Assembly (NCBI GenBank): GCA_963841405.1
Contig: CAWJCM010000006.1
Location: forward strand, 1 to 64,000
Direction of reading: 5' to 3'
DNA from: DATBLE01 sp963841405
GTDB taxonomy: Bacteria; Actinomycetota; Thermoleophilia; Gaiellales; Gaiellaceae
Length of the DNA: 64,000 nucleotides
Shown here: one piece after another, positions 1 through 7,314 of the stretch
Layout: every line of letters starts with the position of its first letter
Numbering within the stretch: the stretch's first letter is position 1
Program-made: the position numbers and the translations under genes
Notes under the pieces: model-generated
The model's database searches: none
What the model saw: only the letters and a program-made list of their open reading frames with translations
Told to the model about the DNA's origin: nothing

Positions 1-292
1 CCCGGCAGCGCCTCGAGCACGTCAACCGATCCCGCCGACCGCGGAACCCGCCGCCGCACTCCGAGCAGACCAACTCGGCCGGCTCAACCCGCCGCCGCTC
101 ATTCCCCGCCCGCACCGCCTCCGGATTCGCCACCCGCCACTCCCGACACGCCTCCGCATGACAGTCGCGACACCACGAGCTCAACCCCGAAGCCATCCGC
201 CGATTCACACCGAACTCGGTAGGCGGCAATTGCCGCCCGCACTTCGAGCAGCCGTACAGGCCATCCCAATACGGGCCTCCGGACTGCCTCAC
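1..292 (-). CDS. Partial zinc-finger (multi-CxxC) protein, HNH/phage-associated type
   Basis: The frame is open from a GTG at 292 to the window edge, so the C-terminus is missing. An in-frame stop lies just upstream of the GTG. The visible ~97 residues carry CSKC followed about 27 residues later by CRDC, then CSEC and a further Cys pair, so at least two zinc-binding knuckles are present. The first block (C-x2-C, a GRQLP segment, F-x2-N-R, then W-C-x2-C) is the N-terminal pattern common in small actinobacterial and phage proteins that often precede HNH nuclease domains. No HNH domain is visible because the gene is truncated, so nuclease function is only a guess. The gene lies on the same strand as the accessory trio at 504-1664. 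Confidence 0.6.
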   Translation of the reverse strand, partial: MRQSGGPYWDGLYGCSKCGRQLPPTEFGVNRRMASGLSSWCRDCHAEACREWRVANPEAVRAGNERRRVEPAELVCSECGGGFRGRRDRLTCSRRCR

Positions 293-503
293 CCCGCACC
301 CCTCATGCGAGCGAATCTAACTCGCCGGAAGCGAGCGGGGTGAGCCCGGGGTGTGTTCGTCACGTCAGTCCCCCTCCCCCGGGGTGGGTGAGTGTTTTCC
401 TGTGTGTCAACGGCTCAACGAGGGCCGTGGTCGGACGTCTCCGCGTTGACGCCCGACGCACGGCCCGTCCGCGAGGTGGCCCACGCGGATCTGCGGGGAA
501 GGT
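293..503. other. Intergenic gap with no recognisable gene
   Basis: I see no convincing coding signal, hairpin or promoter here. A C-rich run near 370-382 (cccctcccccggggtggg) is the only notable composition feature. Confidence 0.4.
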
Positions 504-722
504 TCATCCGTAGTCGACGACCGCGGCGCGGGCCTGCGCTCGCTCGGCGTCGTCGGCGGACTCCGGGCAGAAGTACCTCGGGAATCGTCGGGTGATGTCA
601 CCGCCGCGAACCCGCTGGCCATTCCGAATGACGAGCGGGTTGCCGTGTTCGTCGGCGCAGGCGAACGTCTCGAGCGCGACGTGGACTTGCTGGCGCTCGG
701 GGTCCGCCTTGCGGCGGGTCAC
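504..722 (-). CDS. Small hypothetical protein coupled to the JAMM protein
   Basis: This is a 72-residue protein rich in Arg and Asp. The GTG start overlaps the TGA of the upstream JAMM-protease gene as GTGA, so translation is probably coupled. The start context and tight overlap support a real gene. The sequence (QVHVALETFACADEHGN, then RRFPRYFCPESADDAE) has two Cys but no motif I can assign. By position alone it could be a partner or substrate of the neighbouring JAMM protein, in the way small modifier-like proteins can sit beside JAB proteases. It shows no diglycine C-terminus: it ends VVDYG. Confidence 0.6.
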   Translation of the reverse strand: MTRRKADPERQQVHVALETFACADEHGNPLVIRNGQRVRGGDITRRFPRYFCPESADDAERAQARAAVVDYG

Positions 723-1432
723 GTTGCGCTCCTTGTCCCGAGGACGACGCCGGCGACGCGGATCTCATCTGATCCCGGACGGGCGACGAACGCTCGGACG
801 GCGGGCTTGCTCCAGTCGGTGCCGGTGAACCAGTCGGTCGTCGAGTCGAGGATCAGGCCGAGCCAGTCATGGCTGCGGTGGTTCGCCGAGCCAAGCCAGC
901 TGCGCCGGTCTTGTGCCGAGGAGGCGAGGCCGGGGTCCGGATGGGTGTGCCAATCGCCGAGTAGCGTCCAGCCCGCGCCACGGAAGTGGCGTTCCTCCGT
1001 CTCGAGCCGTTCGTCGTCCACTTCCACGGAGTTGCGCGTCCGGCGCGTGTTGCGAGTCACGGTGCACCGCTCAACCACGAGTTCGCCGTCCGCGGCGAAG
1101 CCGAAGAGTCCGCCGGAAGCCTCGAGTCCGTCGCCGATCTCGTGGTACTCGAGGAGATCTTCGTAGGCCCCGCGGGTGATGACGACGCGAACCCCGGCGC
1201 CGCCGTTCACTTTCGGCGTCGAGCGTGCGGATGCGCCCGACGTCGCGCGCGAGCTCGATCGCGGCTCGCCGCCGTCCCTGATCGTCACCGAGCCCGGGCC
1301 CAGGGTGCGGCGGATCGCAAAGCCGCCGTGCCTGAATGCCTTTTGCAATGCGCGAAGCTCGGCCTGGTCGCCGCGTTCGTGTGCGGCGCGGATCTCAGCC
1401 TTGATCTCGTCAACGTCCCGTACTGCCTTCAT
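719..1432 (-). CDS. JAMM/JAB (MPN-type) metalloprotease-domain protein
   Basis: A 237-residue protein with a complete JAMM motif. There is a candidate glutamate in EASGGLFG (E104), then H162-T-H164, seven residues, S172 and D175 (HTHP...SAQD). This matches the zinc site of Prok-JAB/Mov34 proteases, which remove ubiquitin-like modifiers or process sulfur carriers. Residues 1-80 are a separate region (charged helix, then low-complexity Ser/Arg/Gly). A clear AAGGAG-type ribosome site lies 6 bases before the ATG. The gene overlaps the RHH gene upstream by 23 bases and the small protein downstream by 4, so the three form an operon. Substrate unknown. Prokaryotic JAB genes occur in ubiquitin-like, sulfur-transfer and phage tail contexts; this context looks mobile. 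Confidence 0.8.
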   Translation of the reverse strand: MKAVRDVDEIKAEIRAAHERGDQAELRALQKAFRHGGFAIRRTLGPGSVTIRDGGEPRSSSRATSGASARSTPKVNGGAGVRVVITRGAYEDLLEYHEIGDGLEASGGLFGFAADGELVVERCTVTRNTRRTRNSVEVDDERLETEERHFRGAGWTLLGDWHTHPDPGLASSAQDRRSWLGSANHRSHDWLGLILDSTTDWFTGTDWSKPAVRAFVARPGSDEIRVAGVVLGTRSAT

Positions 1433-1664
1433 GATCGCTCCTTCGGGTTGGTCTCAGCCGCGGCGCCGGAATGGGGGGAGCAAGTTCGGAGTCCGAATCT
1501 TGCTCCCCCCATTCAGCCGCGCGCAGATGCTCGCGGATCGCCTGCCTGATCTCTGCGGAGCGGGATCGGTCGGCGGCGGCGGCTTGACGGTCGAGCCGGT
1601 CGGCGAGCTCCTGCTCGATCCAGGCGCCGACGAGCCGGCGGTCTTTCTCACACATTGAATCCAT
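1410..1664 (-). CDS. Ribbon-helix-helix (CopG/Arc-type) protein
   Basis: An 84-residue protein. Residues ~10-48 (VGAWIEQELADRLDRQA then SRSAEIRQAIREHL) fit the ribbon-helix-helix fold: a short strand, helix 1, a turn with Ser-Arg-Ser and helix 2 ending in a conserved hydrophobic. Such proteins are usually small DNA-binding repressors or antitoxins that autoregulate. The C-terminal ~35 residues are Pro/Arg-rich and variable. The gene is first in the operon with the JAMM protein. The upstream 1665-1735 segment is AT-richer than its surroundings and probably holds the promoter. A second ATG at 1655 is an alternative start. An antitoxin role is possible but no toxin is evident. Confidence 0.65.
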   Translation of the reverse strand: MDSMCEKDRRLVGAWIEQELADRLDRQAAAADRSRSAEIRQAIREHLRAAEWGEQDSDSELAPPIPAPRLRPTRRSDHEGSTGR

Positions 1665-1735
1665 GCGTACAGACTAACAAAATGAACGGATCGCAATACC
1701 TAGAGCATGTTGAATATAGGCGTAGACTCCGGAGC
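1665..1735. promoter_or_regulatory. AT-richer divergent promoter region
   Basis: This is a low-GC stretch (aacaaaatgaacggatcgc, then ttgaatatagg) between the minus-strand RHH operon and the plus-strand small genes. It is the only clearly AT-rich DNA in the first 2 kb, so it is the likely shared promoter/operator. No definite -10/-35 pair is assigned. Confidence 0.3.
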
Positions 1736-2029
1736 GTGGCGCAATCAGCGCAGCGGCGCCGGGCTGACCGCCTCGGCGTCGATCAGGCCCGGTTGAGACC
1801 TCACCTCCGCGACCGTGCCGGCTCGGTAAATGTCCGAGCTCCGGACATTGACCCGGAGGCGGGAATCGACACGACCGCGCCGCGGTGGAAGACGCCGGCC
1901 GGTGACGACCGGCAGCGGCTCAGGGGGTTGCCGTGTATCGCCAGGGAAGTGACCGGCGCGCAGCCCGGATCGGATCCGGTGCTCGAGCTGCTCCGCAAGG
2001 AGGCACGCCAGGAGCGGCGCCGGGGGTGA
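1736..2029 (+). CDS. Small hypothetical protein coupled to the downstream zinc-ribbon gene
   Basis: This reads as 97 residues from a GTG at 1736 (an in-frame TTG at 1655 would be longer). It is Arg-rich and ends in a predicted helix (ELLRKEARQERRRG). Its TGA overlaps the GTG of the next gene as GTGA, the same coupling seen throughout this genome and the main reason to believe it. No domain recognised. It may be an accessory-element protein of the same patch as the JAMM operon. Confidence 0.4.
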   Translation: MAQSAQRRRADRLGVDQARLRPHLRDRAGSVNVRAPDIDPEAGIDTTAPRWKTPAGDDRQRLRGLPCIAREVTGAQPGSDPVLELLRKEARQERRRG

Positions 2030-2250
2030 CGGTCGAGGCGCCCGTGCTCGTCGAGTGCGCGAGCTGCGGCGTCGACTTCGACCTATCCGCCCGGAACGCT
2101 CGGGAGCACCGCAGGTCCGGCGCCCCGCACATCTGCTGGACGTGCCGGCACCCACCGCCGCCGCCCGACCCGGCTCGGGTCGAGTCGTTGCGCGAGTGGT
2201 GGCTTGCCCGCTTCACGCTCGAGGAGCTCCAGTCGTGGCCGCCGCTCTAG
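2026..2250 (+). CDS. Small two-knuckle zinc-ribbon protein
   Basis: A 74-residue protein. The GTG start at 2026 is preceded by a GGAG-like site at 2011-2014. It has CASC near residue 12, CWTC about 27 residues later, a Pro run, and a tail ending REWWLARFTLEELQSW. Two CxxC pairs of this spacing suggest one zinc site. The W-W-x-x-F-x-x-E-E-L tail recurs in small uncharacterised proteins of this bacterial class as I remember them; function is unknown. It overlaps the preceding reading frame by 4 bases. Confidence 0.55.
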   Translation: MTVEAPVLVECASCGVDFDLSARNAREHRRSGAPHICWTCRHPPPPPDPARVESLREWWLARFTLEELQSWPPL

Positions 2251-2431
2251 TCGTCGAACCTGATGAACCTGTCTGGGTTGCACCCGGCGCGAGCTCGCGC
2301 CGATCGCGATTCTCGTTCGCCAGTCGTTCGCCAGTCCCACACGAAAACGGCGGACTAACACGGACGACGACGGACACGCCGCACGTCCCGCAAAGCCGCT
2401 TCGTTACTGAGTTTGCGGGCCGTTGAGCCAT
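2251..2431. other. Gap between the accessory patch and tRNA-Trp, with a 16-bp palindrome
   Basis: No gene seen. It contains the perfect palindrome GGCGCGAGCTCGCGCC near 2284-2299 and a tandem cggacgacgacggac run. It borders the 3' end of tRNA-Trp, where an attachment site would lie if the 1-2250 patch were an integrated element. Confidence 0.35.
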
Positions 2432-2494
<63 letters not shown>

Positions 2495-2504
<10 letters not shown>

Positions 2505-3334
2505 CGGTTCGAGCGGCCAGTGTATCGGCGCCGGCCGTTGACTTCCGGCGCCGGCCAGAGCACCGGGAAGAGCTCGTGCTCCATCGGCACGTCGGCGGGC
2601 AGCTCGTCCGCGAGGCCGGGAAACTCCGGCGACGTCTTCCACGGCCGCGGGACGTGCGTCGCATCGTCGCCGAGGAAGCGCACCGAGTATGCCCGCCGCC
2701 GACTCGTCGCGCCGCCGGCGGCGTGCAACGTGAGCATGTGGAAGAACACCGCGTCGCCGGGCTCGAGCTCCCAGGCGAGGATCTCGAAGGCGTTGCGGCC
2801 GGCCTCGATGTCCGGCAGTTCCTCGAGGCTGCCCTCCGGAAACCACCTGGCCTCCTCGTCCATGAACGTCCGCGGCATCAGCCAGGGGCCGCGGTGCGAG
2901 CCGGCGACGAACTCGACCGTCGACTCGCGGTCGACCGGGTCGACCGGCATCCACAGCGAGCAGTTGTCGAAGCCGCCGATGTTGTAGTACGGCTGATCCT
3001 GGTGCCAGGGCGTGCGTTGCCGCGTCCCGGGCTCCTTGACCAGCAGGTGGTCGTGGTAGAGCCGAACCTGCCGCGAGCCCATCAGCTCTCCGGCGATCGC
3101 GGCCGCGGGTGATTCGCGGACGAACCGCTCGAACTCGCGGATCCGCTGCCAGTTGCAGAAGTCCTCGAAGAAGAGGCCGGGGTCGTCCGGCCGGCTGGCG
3201 ACGTTCGCCCGCTCGCTGGGCTCGGCCAGGTTCCGCTCGATGCCCCGTTCGACGAGCGCGATCTCCCCGGCCGAGAACGCGCCCCGGACGCAGACGGCGC
3301 CGTCGCGCCGGAAGTCCTCGTGCAGCCCGGTCAC
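2495..3334 (-). CDS. PhyH-family Fe(II)/2-oxoglutarate-dependent dioxygenase
   Basis: A 279-residue protein of phytanoyl-CoA dioxygenase (PhyH) type. It has an H-x-D iron ligand pair in TPWHQDQPYY, a distal His in MLTLHAAGG and a downstream Arg (RRRAYSVRF) suitable for 2-oxoglutarate. Length is typical. The family hydroxylates small or acyl substrates; the substrate here is not inferable. The GTG start overlaps the TGA of the FAD oxidase gene (GTGA), so the two oxidative enzymes are co-translated and probably act in one pathway. The UAG stop lies inside the tRNA-Trp gene, formed by bases 8-10 of the tRNA. Confidence 0.88.
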
Positions 3335-4824
3335 GGCGAGCCGATCGCCTGCGGGAAGCGGAAGAGCCGGTCAGGGTCGTACTTGTGCTTGACCGCCACG
3401 AGTCGAGCGTAGTTGGAGCCGTAGTACGCGCTCTGCCAGTGCTCCAGGTCGGGGTCGGCGTAGTTGACGTACGCACCGCCGGTGACGTACGGACGCATCG
3501 ATCCGTGCTGGGAACGCAGCCAGGCGAGGGACGGCGCCTGGTGCTGCGGCGCGCCCCAGGTGGAGAAGTACTGCATCGAGTGCAGCGGCCTGCGGTGCAC
3601 GAAGGCGGTCGCGTCGGGGTCGACCCGCGCGATCGCGCCGCCGTAGGAGTCCATGATCACCGCGCCGGAGCCGTGGCCGGCGTGCTGGCGGGTCTCGAGC
3701 CCCCGCTGGAGTGTCCGCACGGCGGCGGCCGGGAAGGGCTTCTTGACGTAGTCCGACTTGCCGGCGAACGCCGCCCGCGCGAGCGTCCCGTGCTCTGCGA
3801 CCAGATGACAGGCGGACGACGACCGCCCGAGGCAACCGGCCCAGCGCAGCATCAGGTCGAGGTAGGTGGACGTGCCGCTCGAGTAGCGGATCGGCGGCGA
3901 CACCGTCGTCAGCGGCGCGAGCAGCCCCGCCAGGTGCTGCTCGGCGCCGAGGTACTGGCCGAAGATCTGCAGCGTGGGGCCGGTCGGCCCGGTCGAGAGG
4001 CGGCACAGCGTCATCAGGCCGTCGGTGGCGTTCGGCGCCCAGCGCTGCCAGGCGGGAATGATCGTGGGGCCGGCCGACCACGGCCAGGTGGCGAAGAAGT
4101 AGGAGGCGTTGCCGGCGGGCGTCGCCTGCAGCCGGAAGTCGGTGACGATCCCGAAGTTGCGGCCGCCGCCGCCGCGGCAGGCCCAGAAAAGGTCGGCGTT
4201 GTGCCGCTCGTCGCAGGTGAGCAGGCGCCCGTCGGCGGTCACGATCCGCAGCGACCGGACGGCGTCGGCGGTCGTGCCGAGCTTCCTCGACGCGAGGCCG
4301 ATGCCGCCGCCGAGGGCGAGCCCGCCGAGCGCGACGGTCGCGCACGATCCCGCCGGGATGGTCAGGCCCTTGCCGGCGAGCGGCGCATAGACGTCGATCA
4401 GCCTGCGCCCCGCGCCGACGACCGCGCTCGTTCCCTCGACGCGGATGCCGCGCAGCCTGCCCAGGTCGACGACGACACCCGTGCCCGTCGACCAGCCGGC
4501 GTAGCTGTGCCCACCCGAGCGGGGGACGATCGCGATGCCGTTCCGCTGTGCCCAGCCGATCACCGCCTGAACGTCCTGCACGTCGTTCACGCGCACGACC
4601 GCGAGCGGACGGACGCCGTCGAAGCGTTCGTTGTAGACGAGCCGAGCGGCACCGTAGCCGGGGGCGCCCGGCGCGAGCACGGGGCCGGAGACGAGGCGGG
4701 CGAGCTCGGCGACCCGCGGGTCCGGGCCGGCGGCGAAGGCGTCAGCGAGCCGTCCGAGCGCGCTCCCGGCTGCAACCGCGCCGGCGGCGGCGGCGAGCAG
4801 CTCACGGCGGTCGAAGGTGCGCAC
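3331..4824 (-). CDS. BBE-like FAD-linked oxidase with Tat-type signal
   Basis: About 497 residues from the GTG at 4824 (an ATG at 4860 gives 509). The N-terminus FDRRELLAAAAGAVAAG is a twin-arginine export signal. The FAD-binding domain shows PRSGGHSYAG (His for covalent flavin), GSCATVALGG (Cys at the position of the second covalent link in berberine-bridge-type enzymes) and CRGGGGRNFGIVT. The C-terminal BBE domain is clear (NYADPD, YYGSNYARL, KYDPDRLFRF). Expected role: an exported oxidase of alcohols, sugars or secondary metabolites using O2. Substrate unknown. It is the first gene of the pair with the PhyH dioxygenase and diverges from the membrane-protein gene at 4869. The 4824 start puts the Tat motif at a normal distance. 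Confidence 0.9.
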   Translation of the reverse strand: MRTFDRRELLAAAAGAVAAGSALGRLADAFAAGPDPRVAELARLVSGPVLAPGAPGYGAARLVYNERFDGVRPLAVVRVNDVQDVQAVIGWAQRNGIAIVPRSGGHSYAGWSTGTGVVVDLGRLRGIRVEGTSAVVGAGRRLIDVYAPLAGKGLTIPAGSCATVALGGLALGGGIGLASRKLGTTADAVRSLRIVTADGRLLTCDERHNADLFWACRGGGGRNFGIVTDFRLQATPAGNASYFFATWPWSAGPTIIPAWQRWAPNATDGLMTLCRLSTGPTGPTLQIFGQYLGAEQHLAGLLAPLTTVSPPIRYSSGTSTYLDLMLRWAGCLGRSSSACHLVAEHGTLARAAFAGKSDYVKKPFPAAAVRTLQRGLETRQHAGHGSGAVIMDSYGGAIARVDPDATAFVHRRPLHSMQYFSTWGAPQHQAPSLAWLRSQHGSMRPYVTGGAYVNYADPDLEHWQSAYYGSNYARLVAVKHKYDPDRLFRFPQAIGSP

Positions 4825-4868
4825 GTCCCCAGCTTGCCCGACGCGCACCGCGGATACCATGCCCGTCG

Positions 4869-5291
4869 ATGCTCCTCTACCTCATCCCGCTGTTCGTCCT
4901 CGGCTTCCTGCTGCTGCTCTTCGGCACGCTGGTGGTGCTCTCGCGGTTCCGGGGCGGCAAGTACCTGCGTCCGATCGTCGCCTTCGCAGCGAAGGTGCCG
5001 ATCCTCAAGCGGCTGATCGAGAAGGCATCGGAGACCGCGATCGAGCGCTACAACCCCGAGTTGAGCTCGGCGATGAAGAAGCTCAAGCGGGCCGGCGCCG
5101 ACCGCGACCCGAGCCAGGCGCAGCGGGCGCTGAGCACGCTGACCGCGGACGAGCGCAAGGCGTGGATGGAGGCGATGGGGCAGCAGGGCGGGCCCGACCA
5201 GAAGCCGGCGAACCGCGAACAGCGGCGGGCGATGGAGCGCATGCAGAAGGGCCGCATGCCTGCGCCACAGCAGAAGCGGCGCGCCAAGTAA
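4869..5291 (+). CDS. Small membrane-anchored hypothetical protein
   Basis: A 140-residue protein. The ATG at 4869 begins one strong transmembrane helix (residues ~2-27, LIPLFVLGFLLLLFGTLVVL). It is followed by a basic amphipathic cytoplasmic part with SAMKKLKRAG, a DERKAWMEAMG helix and a Lys/Arg/Gln-rich tail. It looks like a signal-anchored protein of unknown function. It diverges from the FAD oxidase and converges on adenine deaminase. Confidence 0.75.
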   Translation: MLLYLIPLFVLGFLLLLFGTLVVLSRFRGGKYLRPIVAFAAKVPILKRLIEKASETAIERYNPELSSAMKKLKRAGADRDPSQAQRALSTLTADERKAWMEAMGQQGGPDQKPANREQRRAMERMQKGRMPAPQQKRRAK

Positions 5292-5322
5292 GAAAGCGCG
5301 GTGGGGCCGGAGGCAGAAGGGC

Positions 5323-7089
5323 CTACGAGCTCACGATCGGCGAGACCAGCTCGAATGTCGTCGCGTCGACCAGCCCGCGGTTCGTCAGCCGCAGCGCGGG
5401 GATCACGCCCAGCGAGAGGAACGAGAAGATCATCGTCGGGTTCGCGACGGTCGAGCCCAGGCTGCGGTAAGCGTCCTCGAGCGCGAGCGTCTGCCGGGCG
5501 AGCTCGGCGACGGGGCGGTCGCTGATCAGCCCGGCGATCGGCAACTCGACCAGGCCGAGCACCTCGCCGCCGGCGACCGCGACCATTCCGCCACCCGCCT
5601 CGACCAGGCGATCGACTGCGAAGAGCATGTCGTCGTCGCTCATGCCCGCGACGAGCAGGTTGTGATTGTCGTGGGCGATCGTGCTGGCGACCGCGCCGCG
5701 ACGGAGACCGAGGCCGTGGACGAAGCCGAGCCCGACCGTCCCCGACCCCCCGTGGCGCTCGATGCTCGCGAGCTTCGCGACGTCGGCCTCGACGGAAGCG
5801 CGGATCTCGCCGCCGCTGAGGGGCAGCTCGACGGTCAGGTGCTCGGTCGTGACGCGGTCGGAGGCAACCCCGATCGCGCGCACCGTCGCGACCTCGCCCG
5901 TCGCCTCGACTCGGAAGTCCGCCCCGGTCAGCGGACGGGCAATCCTGATCGACTCGTACGCCTCGGCCGGGTACGCGAATGCCGGCAGCTCCCCCGGCTC
6001 GCGACCGTCGGCGAGGACGCGGTGCGGGCGAAAGTCTCCGAGGTGCTCGACGAACAGGATGTCGGCGAGCCGGCCGGGCGCGATCGAGCCGAGGTCGTGC
6101 CGCATGCCGAAGTACTCGGCGCCGTTCACCGTCGCCATCTGGATCGCGACCAGCGGATCGATGCCGGCCTCGAGCGCTCGGCGCACGACGCGGTCCATGT
6201 GCCCGTCGGCGGCGATCGTGTCCGGCAGGACGTCGTCGGTGACGAGCAGGCAGTGCCGCGGGTCGACTCCGTCCTCGGTGAGCACGGCGGCGAGCGCCTC
6301 GACGTCGCGGAACGTCGAACCTTCGCGGAACTGCACCCACATCCCGGCGCGGAGCTTCGCGAGCGCGTCCTCTCGCGAGGTGGTCTCGTGGCACGAGTCG
6401 ATGCCGGCGGCGATGTACGCCTGCAACCGGTGGTCGCGGACGCCGGCCAGGCTCCAGTGGCCGGTGACCGGTTTGCCGCGCTCGAGCGTGGCCGCGATCT
6501 CCGCATGGATGCTTGCGTCTCCGTCGATCACGCCGGGCATGTTCATCATCTCGCCCAGCCCCGCGACCCCTTCCCACCCGAGCGCCTCCCGGATCTCGTC
6601 GGGCCCGAGCTCTGCCCCCGCGTCCTCGAACCCCGGCAGCGCAGGCACGCAGGACGGCACCGCGAGGAACACCTTCAACGGCAGCTCCCTCCCCTCCTCG
6701 AGCATCCAGCGCATCCCTTGGAGCCCGAAGACGTTCGCCATCTCGTGGTTGTCGATGAACGCGGTGGTCGTGCCGTGCGGGAGCACCGCCTCGGCGAAGC
6801 GCGTGACCGTGACCATCACCGACTCGACGTGCAGGTGCGTGTCGATCAGGCCCGGGACGAGGTAGGCGCCTTCTGCGTCGATCGTCTCCGTCTCCGGGCC
6901 GACGGTGTGCCCGACGTCGCCGAACATCGCGACGCGGCCGTGGGCGACCGCCACGTCTGCACCGTCGAGGATCTCGCGCGTGTGCACGATCACGAGCCTG
7001 CCGCCGCGGACGACCAGGTCGGCGGGCCGCCGCCCCATGCAGACGTCGGTCAGGTCGCGCGTGAGCTCGGAAAGCGGACGGCGCGCCAT
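5323..7089 (-). CDS. ade: Adenine deaminase (amidohydrolase superfamily)
   Basis: 588 residues, the usual length for the bacterial Ade family (distinct from the short adenosine-deaminase-like enzymes). The metal site is visible as GLIDTHLHVES, followed by DNHEMAN, a VPSCVPA region, GHW, and a conserved Asp region in LLVTDD. The C-terminal part (GLGFVHGLGLRRGA, then HDNHNLLVAG) is characteristic of the family. It converts adenine to hypoxanthine and ammonia in purine salvage, with a dinuclear metal centre, in the cytoplasm. It stands alone on its strand, with a 225-base divergent gap to the carboxylase gene. Confidence 0.92.
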   Translation of the reverse strand: MARRPLSELTRDLTDVCMGRRPADLVVRGGRLVIVHTREILDGADVAVAHGRVAMFGDVGHTVGPETETIDAEGAYLVPGLIDTHLHVESVMVTVTRFAEAVLPHGTTTAFIDNHEMANVFGLQGMRWMLEEGRELPLKVFLAVPSCVPALPGFEDAGAELGPDEIREALGWEGVAGLGEMMNMPGVIDGDASIHAEIAATLERGKPVTGHWSLAGVRDHRLQAYIAAGIDSCHETTSREDALAKLRAGMWVQFREGSTFRDVEALAAVLTEDGVDPRHCLLVTDDVLPDTIAADGHMDRVVRRALEAGIDPLVAIQMATVNGAEYFGMRHDLGSIAPGRLADILFVEHLGDFRPHRVLADGREPGELPAFAYPAEAYESIRIARPLTGADFRVEATGEVATVRAIGVASDRVTTEHLTVELPLSGGEIRASVEADVAKLASIERHGGSGTVGLGFVHGLGLRRGAVASTIAHDNHNLLVAGMSDDDMLFAVDRLVEAGGGMVAVAGGEVLGLVELPIAGLISDRPVAELARQTLALEDAYRSLGSTVANPTMIFSFLSLGVIPALRLTNRGLVDATTFELVSPIVSS

Positions 7090-7165
7090 CGCAGGATCGT
7101 AGTGACGGAGCCCTGACAGGCGACGGTGGAGACGTTAGGCTGTCGCCGCGCTGCGGCCGCGAGGA

Positions 7166-7256
7166 CGCACCGGTTCTGCCGGTGCGCGGACGCACGCAAG
7201 GGCCGGTGCGGGTCTGCTTCTGCCTCTCCCAGCAGTCCGCACCGGCTTTCTCTGTA
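7166..7256 (+). promoter_or_regulatory. Candidate structured leader: two hairpins with interchangeable arms
   Basis: Hairpin 1 pairs CGCACCGG (7166-7173) with CCGGTGCG (7179-7186) across a 5-base loop. Hairpin 2 pairs GCCGGTGCGG (7202-7211) with CCGCACCGGC (7247-7256), with an inner CTGCT/AGCAG helix, and is followed by TTTCTCT. The same 8-base arms occur in both hairpins, so alternative pairing is possible. It lies 58 bases before the carboxylase start. It could be an attenuator-like leader or simply a repeat; no known riboswitch is recognised. Confidence 0.4.
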
Positions 7257-7314
7257 TCGGCAACGAAGGCGGAAAGCTGAGTGACGGCAGACGGGTGGTC
7301 TAGGCTCCCGGACC

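Noticed and set aside
3109..5016. Long plus-strand frame of 635 codons
   Set aside because: Arg/Gly-rich shadow of the FAD oxidase gene on the opposite strand, without any recognisable domain. Its end overlaps the real gene at 4869 in another frame.
5662..7116. Plus-strand frames of about 400-480 codons opposite adenine deaminase
   Set aside because: Antisense shadows of a gene with clear family motifs.
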